From: Acidobacteriota bacterium
GTDB lineage: Bacteria; Acidobacteriota; Vicinamibacteria; Vicinamibacterales; 2-12-FULL-66-21
NCBI GenBank assembly: GCA_003222675.1
Contig: QHWT01000068.1
Coordinates: 23,971-87,970, forward strand
DNA length: 64,000 nt
Reading direction: 5' to 3'
Part shown: positions 10,523 to 19,149 of the stretch, in pieces
Position numbering within the stretch: position 1 is the stretch's first letter
How the letters are laid out: every line of letters begins with the position of its first letter
The notes under the pieces: model-generated
What the model was told of the DNA's origin: nothing
Database searches by the model: none
What the model saw: the letters and a program-made list of their open reading frames with translations, nothing else
Made by a program: the position numbers and the translations under genes

Positions 10523-10596
10523 GGAAGACGGAGGTCAGAATACGGAGCCCTCGCAGCCGACTCCGTATTCTGTTCCGTCTCTGCCGGCCGTCTTCC
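10523..10596. terminator. Nested inverted repeat between convergent genes
   Basis: CAGAATACGGAG (10536-10547) pairs perfectly with CTCCGTATTCTG (10561-10572) around a 13-base loop. An outer pair, GGAAGACGG (10523-10531) and CCGTCTTCC (10588-10596), encloses it. It lies just past the stop of the + strand gene and before the stop of the - strand gene, so a bidirectional transcription stop is likely. There is no clear U-tract. Confidence 0.6.
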
Positions 10597-10626
10597 GTCG
10601 TGAGTCCCTCCGGAGCTGCCCGTGTA

Positions 10627-12780
10627 CTAGAGTACCCCTCCAACGATCGGAAGCGGCCACAGCTCGCGCGTGAGGATCTTCGTCGAGATTGTACTAAGTC
10701 CCGCACTCGGGTTTTTCACTCGCAACGTGTAAGTTCCACCAGACGATGGCGGAGTGAAGGTCACCGCAGCGGTACCAGGCGTGGGCAACGAACTGGCGAC
10801 AACCTGGCCCGCGTTGTTGACCAGTTCAACGACCAGGGACGCGAGCACGTCGGTCGATGTGGCCGATGCGACGACGAGCAGCGTGCCCGGGTTGACGGTG
10901 AACAAGTCCTGCGCGTACGCGCCGGACGCGACGTCCTGCTGGCTCGTCTGCTTCGTCTCTTTCTTGTCCGGCGTATCGAAGCTGTTCTCGATTCCATCGT
11001 TGTCGTTGTCGTCATCCGAGACGTCGGGGATGCCGTCGTTGTCGTTGTCGGCGTCAAGCGCGTTCGGGATGCCGTCATCATCTACATCATCGTCCACGTC
11101 CGCCCGCTTGCCGTCGTCGTCGAAATCGTCGTCATCCCGTTCGATGCGAGCGCGGAGGTTCGCGCGCGGCATCTTGACTCGCCCAATGCGGTTGAACGCC
11201 GCGTCTCCTGGATCGCCGACAGCATAGAAGAATGTTCCGGCCCTAGTGCTGTGATCCGCAGTCAGCCCGAGTGGCTGCGACGACGGCACGGTTTGGTTAG
11301 GCGAGCACACATTGTTCTTCGCGGGCATGCCCGTAGCGATGTTGACGTCGACGAACGTCCCATCATTCGTGGTCTGTCGCATTCCATCCGCAACCTTTGC
11401 ACATGGCGAAGCCTGCCCGTTCGTTCGATTCGCAAAATCGGACGCGAAGTTGGCAGTGAAGGTGTTGAAAAAGATCGTTGGCGTGTCGGGCGGTACGGGA
11501 ACGATGTTGCGGTTAGGCTTCAACAAGCCCACCTTGTTCTCGGTGGGTTCGCCATTTGTGTACCCGATGAGCGAACTGTCGGGCGAAACCGCGAACAAGT
11601 CGCGAGCACCTTCAAGCGTCGGTGGAATGAAATGTTTGGTCATCCGGTTCGTCTTGGGATCGAGGCTGACCAGATGCCCGGTCGCGGTCACGACCCAGAT
11701 TTTGCCGTCATCATCAATCTGCAGGTGGCGCGGTTCCGCAGGGGCGGGTTCTGTAGATTGCGCCGGACCGGCCGCTGTGAGTTTGAAGAATGTCCAGACT
11801 TTGATCGTGCAGGATCCTGATAACCCGGAGCACGCTTGTGTGTCGATTTGGCCAATCGCTCCCTGGCCGTTCTCTCCGCCCTCGGGAAGTGAGAAGTACA
11901 CGAATCTGCCGGACCGATCGACGTCAACACCTGAAAGACACGGTGTTGTCGTTTGAGCGGCACCGCAGAAGCCGGCGCTTCCTCCAACGTAAAAACGCGT
12001 CAAGTTATTAGAAGGGGCATTCGTATTGAGCCGCTGTATGAAGCTGCGCTCGGGTGCGAGGATGAGCCCACCAGGGTTGATCGGATCGGGCAGCGCTACT
12101 GCGACTGCCGAGAAAATGTTGTTGTTGCCATCTATCGTGACGTCAGAGCCCGTATCCGGATTCGCTGGATGATCCGGGTCTTGAGGAATCTGGTCGTGTG
12201 GCCAGGTTGTACGTGGACATTCGACGGTTGGCGTCACGCCAGCAATGATCAATGTGCTGGCGATCGGCCTGCAGTTCTGTGGTTGCGTGTCGATTCTGAT
12301 GACGGATGTCGTCGTGTGAACGAATACGAAGCGTCCATCCTTTGAGGGTCGAATCCGTCTGAGACCATTCGCCACTGAGGTTCCGCCGTTTGACGCGGAC
12401 TGAAGCTCCCAGGAAAACCAATCAGCCGTGTTCCGATTTTTCTTGTCGTTGTGCAGGTCGACTCGATACACGCGCGGCGAGGGGTCCGTTCCTACACCAG
12501 CCATACGGGTTACGAACCAGAGCCGATTGGAATCTGCTTGGACGTCAGTGACCATCGCACCCGGAATATTGTCCGCTTGCTCCGGCAGGTCCCACTCAAT
12601 AAGTCGGGCAGTCACGGGTGTGGGGGGTGGCTGATTATTGTTCGTCGTGCCTGCAAGGGTCTGTGCCGCCGCCGGGACTGTCGATCCGATCAGCCCCGCC
12701 GTCAGCAGCGCGGCGCATCGTGACGACAGGGCTAACCTCTGTCGTATAAGTCCGTTGGTACACACCTTCTCAGTCCCCAT
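10627..12780 (-). CDS. Secreted beta-propeller-like protein with Asp-rich calcium-binding region
   Basis: An exported protein of about 717 residues. The preferred start is ATG at 12780, preceded by GGAGG with good spacing; it gives a signal peptide ending near VPAAAQ. Residues about 40-490 contain repeated short motifs such as DDDGKIWVV and GVDVDRSGRFVYFS, resembling virginiamycin-B-lyase/NHL-type propellers. An Asp-rich stretch follows (DADNDNDGIPDVSDDDND and similar), typical of thrombospondin type 3 calcium-binding repeats. The C-terminal domain (AYAQDLFTVNPG to TYTLRVKNP) resembles a bacterial pre-peptidase C-terminal domain. It converges on the giant surface protein. Enzymatic function is unknown. 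Confidence 0.8.
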   Translation of the reverse strand: MGTEKVCTNGLIRQRLALSSRCAALLTAGLIGSTVPAAAQTLAGTTNNNQPPPTPVTARLIEWDLPEQADNIPGAMVTDVQADSNRLWFVTRMAGVGTDPSPRVYRVDLHNDKKNRNTADWFSWELQSASNGGTSVANGLRRIRPSKDGRFVFVHTTTSVIRIDTQPQNCRPIASTLIIAGVTPTVECPRTTWPHDQIPQDPDHPANPDTGSDVTIDGNNNIFSAVAVALPDPINPGGLILAPERSFIQRLNTNAPSNNLTRFYVGGSAGFCGAAQTTTPCLSGVDVDRSGRFVYFSLPEGGENGQGAIGQIDTQACSGLSGSCTIKVWTFFKLTAAGPAQSTEPAPAEPRHLQIDDDGKIWVVTATGHLVSLDPKTNRMTKHFIPPTLEGARDLFAVSPDSSLIGYTNGEPTENKVGLLKPNRNIVPVPPDTPTIFFNTFTANFASDFANRTNGQASPCAKVADGMRQTTNDGTFVDVNIATGMPAKNNVCSPNQTVPSSQPLGLTADHSTRAGTFFYAVGDPGDAAFNRIGRVKMPRANLRARIERDDDDFDDDGKRADVDDDVDDDGIPNALDADNDNDGIPDVSDDDNDNDGIENSFDTPDKKETKQTSQQDVASGAYAQDLFTVNPGTLLVVASATSTDVLASLVVELVNNAGQVVASSLPTPGTAAVTFTPPSSGGTYTLRVKNPSAGLSTISTKILTRELWPLPIVGGVL

Positions 12781-13353
12781 CTCATCCTCCGCAGATTTCC
12801 CGGTTCCCTCCGAATCCCGCAGCACTGGCAACGCGTGAACTTTTTACGTAGCGCGTCGCGTTCCGCGCGTTCGTATGTCAACGCGCGTGCCATCTACAAA
12901 CGATCGCGATGCACCCGGATCCATTGCGAGTTTCTGTAGTCGAGATTGAGAAATGGGGGCCGTACGGAGGGTTAATCCATCATCGGGGAGACTTCGCGCG
13001 GGGGTGTGTTCCATCTCACGACGCGATGGCGTGCAGGCCTGTGTGACAACTTTCCGTCATGAGAACTTCTGTGGCCGTTCGTGGTGGTAATGCGCGTAAC
13101 GGGACCGTTCGCACCGGCACTCCAAAAGTGCATCACCGCTCAAGCATATCCGCTCGACATGGGAATTCTCAGGTCGTGACGCGCGCCAGACTCTCTCGAT
13201 GGATGATGCCTACGAATTCCGTGATCGCTCAAGCATTCCGGCCGAGGTCCATTTCAAAAGGCCCTCAGCCCAACCGTTCTATCCGGCTGAGTGATCGCCG
13301 GTTGCAACCAGCACTCGAGAATGGAGCAGGCATCCACCGGATGGGGCAATCAC
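12781..13353. other. 573-bp spacer without a supported gene
   Basis: This lies upstream of the divergent genes at 12780 (-) and 13354 (+) and should hold both promoters. An inverted GC-rich motif (CGCGCGTT around 12868-12892) sits on the - strand side. Open frames inside it lack gene-like composition. I see no clear promoter boxes. Confidence 0.5.
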
Positions 13354-13725
13354 ATGGCATATGAAACGGAAGCATCGATGAGCACGCTGTTGCGCAGCGC
13401 GCTCGATGACGTGCGGGACTTGTTCCGCGAAGAGGTCGCGCTCGCGCGCGCGGAACTGCGGACGGAAGTATCGAAAGCGACCGTGGCGGCCAGCGGGTTC
13501 GGAGCGGCGGCAGCCGCGCTCTCGTGTGCCGGCGTATTCCTGCTGACCGCGCTGGCGCTCGGCATCGCCACGCTTTTCCAGTGGCCCGCCTGGACCGGCT
13601 TCGCGATCGTCGGCGTGCTGCTCGCGATCGCCGGAGCGATCATGTTCATGAGCGGCCGCCGCGCGCTGCGCGAGATCCGCGGCCTCCCGCGGACGGTCGA
13701 AATCGTGAAGGAGACCTTTCAATGA
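13354..13725 (+). CDS. Phage-holin-superfamily (DUF1469) membrane protein
   Basis: A small membrane protein of 123 residues starting MAYETEAS. An N-terminal amphipathic helix (LFREEVALARAELRTEVSKA) is followed by two transmembrane segments (about 45-70 and 77-98). This is the arrangement of the holin X/DUF1469 family, which despite its name is mostly chromosomal and linked to envelope stress. An upstream in-frame start at 13291 is possible, but it would add a polar extension atypical of the family. It overlaps the next gene by ATGA, so the two are translationally coupled. A paralogue lies at 54351-54743. Confidence 0.8.
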   Translation: MAYETEASMSTLLRSALDDVRDLFREEVALARAELRTEVSKATVAASGFGAAAAALSCAGVFLLTALALGIATLFQWPAWTGFAIVGVLLAIAGAIMFMSGRRALREIRGLPRTVEIVKETFQ

Positions 13726-14012
13726 ACCACAGATACGACTCGTCCGCACCGCAGATGGCCGCAATCGAGAGCGATATCGTCCGCACGCGCGCGTCGCTCG
13801 ATCGAAAGCTGCATGAGATCGAACGTCGGCTCGCGCCGGATCACGTCAAGGCAGAACTGAAGCAGGCGCTGAAGCGCCGCCTCGATCCGGACCCGTACTT
13901 TGGATGGATCGCGACGGGCCTTGTCGCGGTCGGCGGCTGGATGGCGGTGCGCGGCGCGCGGCGTCATCGCGAGGTGGAGTTCCCCGTGGGCGACTACTCC
14001 ATCCCGACCTAG
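13722..14012 (+). CDS. DUF3618-type membrane-associated protein
   Basis: A 96-residue protein whose N-terminus (IESDIVRTRASLDRKLHEIERRL) is the DUF3618 signature, a helix found in envelope proteins that are usually encoded next to DUF1469 holin-like proteins. One C-terminal transmembrane segment (GWIATGLVAVGGWMAV) follows. The start ATG at 13722 overlaps the stop of the previous gene. The same gene pair is found at 54351-55666 in a longer form. The role is probably membrane stabilisation under stress; the molecular function is unknown. Confidence 0.8.
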   Translation: MNHRYDSSAPQMAAIESDIVRTRASLDRKLHEIERRLAPDHVKAELKQALKRRLDPDPYFGWIATGLVAVGGWMAVRGARRHREVEFPVGDYSIPT

Positions 14013-14070
14013 GATGCGGGATGCGCGTCGCGAGAACGAGCGATGCGCGGATGAAAATAGAAGCAAAAAG

Positions 14071-14097
14071 AAAGGGCGCGCCGAAGCGCGCCCTTTT
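14071..14097. terminator. Bidirectional intrinsic terminator
   Basis: An 11-bp perfect stem AAAGGGCGCGC / GCGCGCCCTTT with loop CGAA. It has T-runs on both strands (TTTTGAT forward, CTTTTTG reverse) and lies between the convergent DUF3618 and RRM genes. Confidence 0.92.
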
Positions 14098-14120
14098 GAT
14101 TTCGACTGCGTGCGAGCTTC

Positions 14121-14444
14121 TTACCAGCGTGGTTCGCGACGGCCGCCGCGATTGCCACCGCCGCCGCCGAAGCCGCCACCACCGCTGCCCGTCCGTTCCT
14201 TCGGACGCGCCTCGTTCACCGTCAAGTTGCGGCCGCCGAACGAGTAGTTGTTCAGCTTCTGGATCGCGTTCTGCGCGTCCTCGTCGCTGCCCATCTCCAC
14301 GAAGGCAAAGCCGCGCGCCCGGCCGGTGGCCTGGTCGCGCATCACGTTCACCGACTCCACCGTGCCGGCGCTTCCGAACAGATCCTGAAGATCCTGTTCG
14401 CCTGCGGTGTAAGGAAGGTTTCCGACGTACAGTTTCCGAGCCAT
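14121..14444 (-). CDS. Glycine-rich RRM RNA-binding protein
   Basis: A 107-residue cytoplasmic RNA-binding protein. One RNA-recognition motif spans residues 1-80, with RNP2 (LYVGNLPY) and RNP1 (RGFAFVEM). A Gly/Arg-rich tail follows. Proteins of this kind act in cold or stress RNA metabolism in bacteria. AGGAG lies 11 bp before the ATG, and a CCCCGTT/AACGGGG hairpin sits 16 bp upstream of the start. A bidirectional terminator follows the gene. A close paralogue is at 50953-51261 with the same leader hairpin. Confidence 0.92.
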   Translation of the reverse strand: MARKLYVGNLPYTAGEQDLQDLFGSAGTVESVNVMRDQATGRARGFAFVEMGSDEDAQNAIQKLNNYSFGGRNLTVNEARPKERTGSGGGGFGGGGGNRGGRREPRW

Positions 14445-14460
14445 GCTGCTGACACTCCTG

Positions 14461-14475
14461 CCCCGTTGAACGGGG
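14461..14475 (-). promoter_or_regulatory. Leader hairpin of RRM gene 1
   Basis: A perfect CCCCGTT / AACGGGG stem with a one-base centre lies in the leader, 16 bp before the start codon and just before the Shine-Dalgarno. A similar GCCCCG/CGGGGC hairpin occupies the same position before the second RRM gene (51281-51297). Its role is probably leader regulation or autoregulation, by inference. Confidence 0.5.
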
Positions 14476-14702
14476 ACGCGTGGTGATGCCGGACCGTCAA
14501 CGTCCGTTCATCGAACTAACGGGCCATGGGGTCACATGCGGACCCTGAGCGGTGGGAGAAGGCTCGTAGCTGAAAAGCGGCGGGCTGTTCTCAGACCTGA
14601 CGCGCGGGATCTTAGCACGGGTCGATCCATATACAATCCCGGCCGTGCGGCTGCTTACCTCGGCCGTGACCCCTTACATTCTCGTCATCGGTCGAACACT
14701 TC

Positions 14703-14744
14703 GGGCCTCGGGCTCCAGGCTTCGGGCTCCAAGCTTCAGGCTTC
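14703..14744. repeat. Heptanucleotide array 3 overlapping a stop codon
   Basis: Six units: GGGCCTC, GGGCTCC, AGGCTTC, GGGCTCC, AAGCTTC, AGGCTTC. The last units encode the C-terminal Glu-Ala and the TGA stop (14736-14738) of the - strand permease gene. Confidence 0.85.
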
Positions 14745-17162
14745 TCGCAGAGCCACCATGGGATCGACTTCCGTCGCGCGTCGCGCGGGGATGTAGCACG
14801 CGGCAATTGCGACGCCGAGCAGCACCGCGGCGACGCCGGCGAACACCACCGGATCGCGACTCGTGACACCGAAGAGCAGCGACTCCAGGTAGCGCGTCAC
14901 CAGCACGGCGAGGATCACGCCGAGGACGATGCCGGCGCCCGCCGTGCGCAGCCCCTGGGTCAATACGAGCGACAGGATCGATCCGCGGTCGGCGCCGAGC
15001 GCCTGCCTGATGCCGAACTCGCGCACGCGCTGAGCGACGCCGAACGCAAGCACGCCATAGATGCCGATTGCCGAAAGGACGAGCGCGACTGCGCCGAAGA
15101 GCGCGAGCAGCGTCATCGGCGTCCGGCGGGTCTGCAGCGACCGCGCGACCCATTGATCGAGCGTCCGCACGTCCGCGATCGGCTGCTCCGGATCGATCTC
15201 GCGCACGGCCGCGCGAACCTGCGGCACGAGCGCCTGTGGATCCAGGCCGGTCTTCAGCACGAGCGCCATGGTGCGCGGCGCCGCCTGCGTTGCCGGATAG
15301 TAGATGCGCTCCTTCGTGACCGGCTGCCCCAGGTCGATGCTGTTGATCGTGCCGACGACACCGACGATCGTGAACTTCGGGCTCGTCGGCCCGCCGCGCT
15401 GAATCTGCGCCCCCAGCGGACTGCGGGCCGCGAAGTACTTCTTCACGAGGTATTCGTCGATGACGATGACGGGCGGCGCGTCGCGCGTGTCGCCGTCGCC
15501 AAACAGGCGGCCCGCCACCAGCGGAATCTGCATCGCCTTGAAGTACTCGCCGCCGACGACCTCCTGCCGTCCGTGCGGCGCCGGATCGCCCGGCGCCTGG
15601 TTCAGCCCGACAATCGAGTACGACCCGGAGCTGACATTCCCATTGAACGGCACGTTCGTCGTGAGTCCCGCCGACGTGACGCCCGGAATGCTTCGCACCT
15701 TGTCGAGCGCACGCGTCCAGAACGCCACCCGCGCCCCATCGTCGGGATAACGCGAGGCCGGGAGAGCGAGTTGCGCGGTGAGCACGTTGTCGGTCGAGAA
15801 GCCCGGATTCACATCCTGCAGCCGCGCGAAGCTCTTGATCAGCAGTACCGCGCAAATGAGCAGCACCACCGCGAGCGCCGTCTCCGCGATCACCAGCAGG
15901 CCGCGCGTGGCGCCGGTCGATCTGCCCGAGGTCCCCCGCGTGCTGTCGTCCTTCAGGTACGCCGCAGCGTTCCCTCGAGCGATCGTGATCGCGGGTGCAA
16001 TGCCGAACACGAGGCCTGTGAGAAGCGCGAGGCCGGCGGTGAACAACAGCACCGCGGGATGGAGCGATGCGTCGGGTGAGCCGGGAATCTCAGTCGTGCT
16101 GATCGCAATGAGCGCCTTAACGCCGATCAAGCCGAGCACCAGCCCGCCGGCGGCGCCGCCAATCGACAGCACGATCCCTTCGGTCAGCAGCTGTCGGAGG
16201 ATGCGCCACTGTCCCGCCCCGAGCGTTGAGCGGATTGCCAGCTCGCGTGACCGCGCGGTCGCCCGCATCAGCAGCAGGTTCGCCACGTTCGCGCACGCGA
16301 TCAGCAGCACGACGATGACGCCGGCCTGCAGCACGTAGAGGGCCGCCCGGACGTCGCCGACGATCTGATCGCGCATGCTCACCGCGAAGCCGCCGAATCC
16401 GCTCGTCTTCGCGAACGCCGCGCGGGCCGGCAGGCGTTCGATGTTGCGATCGACGATGGTCTTGAATTGCGCGTCGGCCTGCGCGATGGTCGCGCCTGGA
16501 CGAAGCCGCGCGATCATCGAGCTGAATTCATTGCCCCTCGCATTGTCGGACATCTGCTCCGGCGTGAACGAGAACGGGATCAGCAGCGCAACGTTGCGCG
16601 CAGGCAGCTCGAAATCCGCTGGCAACACGCCCACCACGCGATAGGCTTCACCGTTGACCCTGATGTCGCGGCCGACGATGCCGCGATCCGATGCGTAATG
16701 CGACGTCCACAATCCGTACGTCAGGATCGCGAACTTGTCGGCGTTGGGCTTCGCTTCGTCGTCGGAGAATCCACGTCCGAGAAACGGATAACGCTGCAGG
16801 GCGGAGAAGAAGGACGGCGTCACCGCGAGCGCGCCCAGTTGTTCGGGATTGCCGCCTTCGTTCAGGTTGGCGCTGCGTCGCGTGAAGAGCGTCGCGTCCT
16901 CGACGGCGGGCGCCTGCGCCCGGCGGTCGAGGTAATCGGGAATCGAGACGCTCGCCTGCGGAAGATTGATGCCCGGATACGTGTTCCACACGAACACCAG
17001 GCGGCCGGCGTCCGGATACGGCAGCGGCCGCAGGAGGATTTGATAGAGGAGGCTGAAAATCGCCGTGTTCGCGCCAATGCCGAGCGTCAGCGTCAGGACG
17101 GCAACGAGCGTGAAAATCGGCTGTTTGCGCAACGCGCGCAGCGCATACCGAAAGTCGTGCAT
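14736..17162 (-). CDS. ADOP-family ABC permease (MacB/FtsX type)
   Basis: An inner-membrane protein of 808 residues. It starts with a transmembrane helix after MHDFRYALRALRKQP and a MacB-like periplasmic domain (about 50-240). Four-helix FtsX regions follow (about 270-400 and 680-800), with AIRSTLGAGQWRILRQL in the first and FGIRQALGADRGSILSLVL in the second. It ends RRATEVDPMVALREA, a common ADOP tail. ADOP members lack an ATPase partner nearby, as here; their substrates are mostly unknown. A second copy is at 42705-45158. The stop codon lies in a heptamer array. A group II intron sits 43 bp upstream of the start and may separate the gene from its former promoter. Confidence 0.9.
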   Translation of the reverse strand: MHDFRYALRALRKQPIFTLVAVLTLTLGIGANTAIFSLLYQILLRPLPYPDAGRLVFVWNTYPGINLPQASVSIPDYLDRRAQAPAVEDATLFTRRSANLNEGGNPEQLGALAVTPSFFSALQRYPFLGRGFSDDEAKPNADKFAILTYGLWTSHYASDRGIVGRDIRVNGEAYRVVGVLPADFELPARNVALLIPFSFTPEQMSDNARGNEFSSMIARLRPGATIAQADAQFKTIVDRNIERLPARAAFAKTSGFGGFAVSMRDQIVGDVRAALYVLQAGVIVVLLIACANVANLLLMRATARSRELAIRSTLGAGQWRILRQLLTEGIVLSIGGAAGGLVLGLIGVKALIAISTTEIPGSPDASLHPAVLLFTAGLALLTGLVFGIAPAITIARGNAAAYLKDDSTRGTSGRSTGATRGLLVIAETALAVVLLICAVLLIKSFARLQDVNPGFSTDNVLTAQLALPASRYPDDGARVAFWTRALDKVRSIPGVTSAGLTTNVPFNGNVSSGSYSIVGLNQAPGDPAPHGRQEVVGGEYFKAMQIPLVAGRLFGDGDTRDAPPVIVIDEYLVKKYFAARSPLGAQIQRGGPTSPKFTIVGVVGTINSIDLGQPVTKERIYYPATQAAPRTMALVLKTGLDPQALVPQVRAAVREIDPEQPIADVRTLDQWVARSLQTRRTPMTLLALFGAVALVLSAIGIYGVLAFGVAQRVREFGIRQALGADRGSILSLVLTQGLRTAGAGIVLGVILAVLVTRYLESLLFGVTSRDPVVFAGVAAVLLGVAIAACYIPARRATEVDPMVALREA

Positions 17163-17245
17163 GCGCGCTTAGACGTGGGGAGAAAGTGGAAGGTTTGAAA
17201 TTCTGTCGCGGTAGGGACGCCGGTTGACCCGGAGCCCCCCGCACA

Positions 17246-17278
17246 GATCCGTACGTGCAGAATTGCTGCATACGGCTC
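17246..17278 (-). ncRNA. Group II intron domain V
   Basis: The - strand folds as GAGCCGTATGCAG, loop and CTGCACGTACGGATC, the standard 33-34 nt catalytic hairpin with the AGC triad near its 5' side. It directly follows the maturase stop codon (TAG at 17279-17281). Confidence 0.9.
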
Positions 17279-18775
17279 CTACCTTGGATGCATCGCGTCG
17301 AAGCGCACGTTCGGGTGCGGATGCAGAATGCGGGCACTGGGTATCCACACATCAACGAGTCGCAGGAACCGCACCCAGGTCAACCGCCGACGCGGCCCAC
17401 GACGCCGAAGCGCGCGATACCAGCGCCACATAACCTGAGTTCGAAAGCTGTTCAGACGATCCATGTTGCCGGGCACCGCGTGGTAGTTGAAGTAGCCTTG
17501 GACAACGGCTCTCAGCCACCGGCCCGTCATCGGCGCTGGCTCATGCCAGCGGCGACGAAGCGCCTCTTTGATTACCGCGAGCTTGGCGGAGAAGCGCCGC
17601 CGAATCGTCTGGCGTTTGACGATGAACCGACCGGTCTTCCGGGTTGTCCCGCAGATATGGGTGAAGCCCAGGAAGTCGAACGTCTCCGGCTTGCTCTCGC
17701 CTCGCGCCTTTCGGTGGTCGGCTGCGTGTCGCCCGAACTCAATCAGGCGGGTCTTGTCCGGGTGCAGCTCTACCCCGAACGCGGCCAAGCGCGCTCGCCA
17801 CGCCGCGAGGAAGCGCTCGGCATCACGTCGATGCTCGAAACCCACCACGATGTCATCCGCGTAGCGAACGACGATCATGTCGCCGCCGGCGTGTTGCCGG
17901 CGCCAGCGGTGGGCCCCCAGGTCGAAGACATAGTGCAGGTAGACATTCGCCAGCAGCGGCGAGATGACCGCGCCTTGCGGCGTGCCCACTTCTGTTTTCG
18001 ACCACTCGCCGTCTTCCGACACGCCCGCTCTCAGCCACTTCTGGATGAGGCGCAGGATGCGCCGGTCGGCGATGCGGTGCTCGACGAACTTCTTCAGCCA
18101 TCCGTGATCGATGGTGTCGAAGAACCCACGGATGTCCGCGTCAAGCACCCAGTTCACCTGCTTGCGCATGAGACCCACCCAGAGCGCATCCAACGCGTGA
18201 TGCGGACTGCGCTTGGGGCGGAACCCATACGAGAAGCCTACGAAATCCTCTTCGTAAATCTGATTGAGGACCGTCCCGACCGCGTGCTGGACAATCTTGT
18301 CTTCCAGCGCCGCGATGCCGAGCGGGCGCTGCCGCCCGTCAGGTTTCGGGATGTAGGCGCGCTTGGACGGCTGCGCCCGGTACGTCCCCTGATGCACACG
18401 GCCGTGCAGTGCACGCAGTCGTGTGTCGAGGTCCGTCTCGTACTCCGTCCATGTCACACCGTCCACTCCAGGCGCGGCCTCTCGCTTCAGGGCATAGAAG
18501 CTCACCTGCAGTTGTGCGACGGTCACGTGATGAAGCAGCGCGGTGAACCGTGCCCGCTTGTCTCGTCGTGCGACTTCCCGCACACCGAGCAGCGCGCTCG
18601 ACTCGCCAGTCCGGCGCTGCGTCCGGGGCGCGGTCGCCTGCTCGGTGTTCTCCTTGGTCGGTCGCCTTCCCTCCAGGACCTCCGTGGACTCACCGGCGTC
18701 CTCGTTCGGCCCCTTCGTCGGTACTACGCGACCGTCCGCCTCCCCATCAACGTGCGCGCTGGACGGGCGGCTCAT
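17279..18775 (-). CDS. ltrA: Group II intron reverse transcriptase/maturase
   Basis: A multifunctional reverse transcriptase and splicing maturase encoded within the intron. Starting at ATG 18775 (MSRPSSAHVDG) it has 498 residues; an earlier in-frame ATG at 18859 is possible. RT motifs are intact: AAPGVDGVTW, PKPDGRQRPLGI, YGFRPKRSPHHA, DADIRGFFDTIDH, GTPQGAVISPLLANVYLH and the catalytic YADD in VVRYADDIVVGF. A maturase X-type domain follows (GYFNYHAVPGN, a typical motif). I see no H-N-H endonuclease Cys/His pattern at the C-terminus, so it probably lacks the En domain. The frame looks uninterrupted and the element may be active. Confidence 0.92.
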   Translation of the reverse strand: MSRPSSAHVDGEADGRVVPTKGPNEDAGESTEVLEGRRPTKENTEQATAPRTQRRTGESSALLGVREVARRDKRARFTALLHHVTVAQLQVSFYALKREAAPGVDGVTWTEYETDLDTRLRALHGRVHQGTYRAQPSKRAYIPKPDGRQRPLGIAALEDKIVQHAVGTVLNQIYEEDFVGFSYGFRPKRSPHHALDALWVGLMRKQVNWVLDADIRGFFDTIDHGWLKKFVEHRIADRRILRLIQKWLRAGVSEDGEWSKTEVGTPQGAVISPLLANVYLHYVFDLGAHRWRRQHAGGDMIVVRYADDIVVGFEHRRDAERFLAAWRARLAAFGVELHPDKTRLIEFGRHAADHRKARGESKPETFDFLGFTHICGTTRKTGRFIVKRQTIRRRFSAKLAVIKEALRRRWHEPAPMTGRWLRAVVQGYFNYHAVPGNMDRLNSFRTQVMWRWYRALRRRGPRRRLTWVRFLRLVDVWIPSARILHPHPNVRFDAMHPR

Positions 18776-19125
18776 GGCCTTTTCCAGCCGGCCCGCTCCG
18801 TCGTGGCTGTCGGGCGTTGACGGGGTCTCCCGGTTCTCGCGCGCGGAGTTTCCCTGCATGCGAGGGGTCTCAGACTGCGCGGAGTCGCGCACCGGCTCGC
18901 GATAACGCCGGCTCGCGTGTGGCCTTCCGCTTTGCTGAACAGCGTCGGCACTCCGGTGGCGATTGTTTCGCAGCTCAATACCCTGCCTGCATGTGCCCCT
19001 GTCAACGCTTCGATGGCGTCCTTGCGGACAGCCACGCATGACTCGGGGTCAGGATGGATCGCTACTCCTTTCCTGTGAGACTCTTGCATTCTCGACTCCG
19101 CGCCGGTTTATCCCGGCGCACTCAG

Positions 19126-19147
19126 CAGCCTGTTAAGGCTCAGGCTG
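19126..19147 (-). terminator. Hairpin upstream of the intron insertion site
   Basis: CAGCCTG (19126-19132) and CAGGCTG (19141-19147) form a 7-bp stem with an 8-base loop. It sits 2 bp after the stop of the thioredoxin-like gene and 4 bp before the intron 5' end. It is probably a weak terminator that served as intron target; there is no T-tract because the intron starts there. Confidence 0.55.
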
Positions 19148-19149
19148 GC

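Larger units (their letters stand above)
17205..19121 (-). mobile_element. Group II intron, complete (about 1917 bp)
   Basis: On the - strand the element begins GTGCGCC, the group II 5' consensus (GUGYG), at 19121. It ends ...CTACCGCGAC at 17205, fitting the A-Y 3' end with a domain VI helix. It contains a maturase gene (17279-18775) followed directly by a canonical domain V (17246-17278). Both exon boundaries lie in noncoding DNA between the thioredoxin-like gene and the permease gene. A 7-bp-stem hairpin lies just upstream of the 5' boundary, as for introns that target terminators (class C behaviour). Exact boundaries are read by eye. Confidence 0.88.

Noticed and set aside
13059..13364. 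A 101-codon frame on the + strand in the 573-bp spacer
   Set aside because: It has no ribosome binding site, Arg/Ser/Thr-rich random composition and overlaps the start of the DUF1469 gene.
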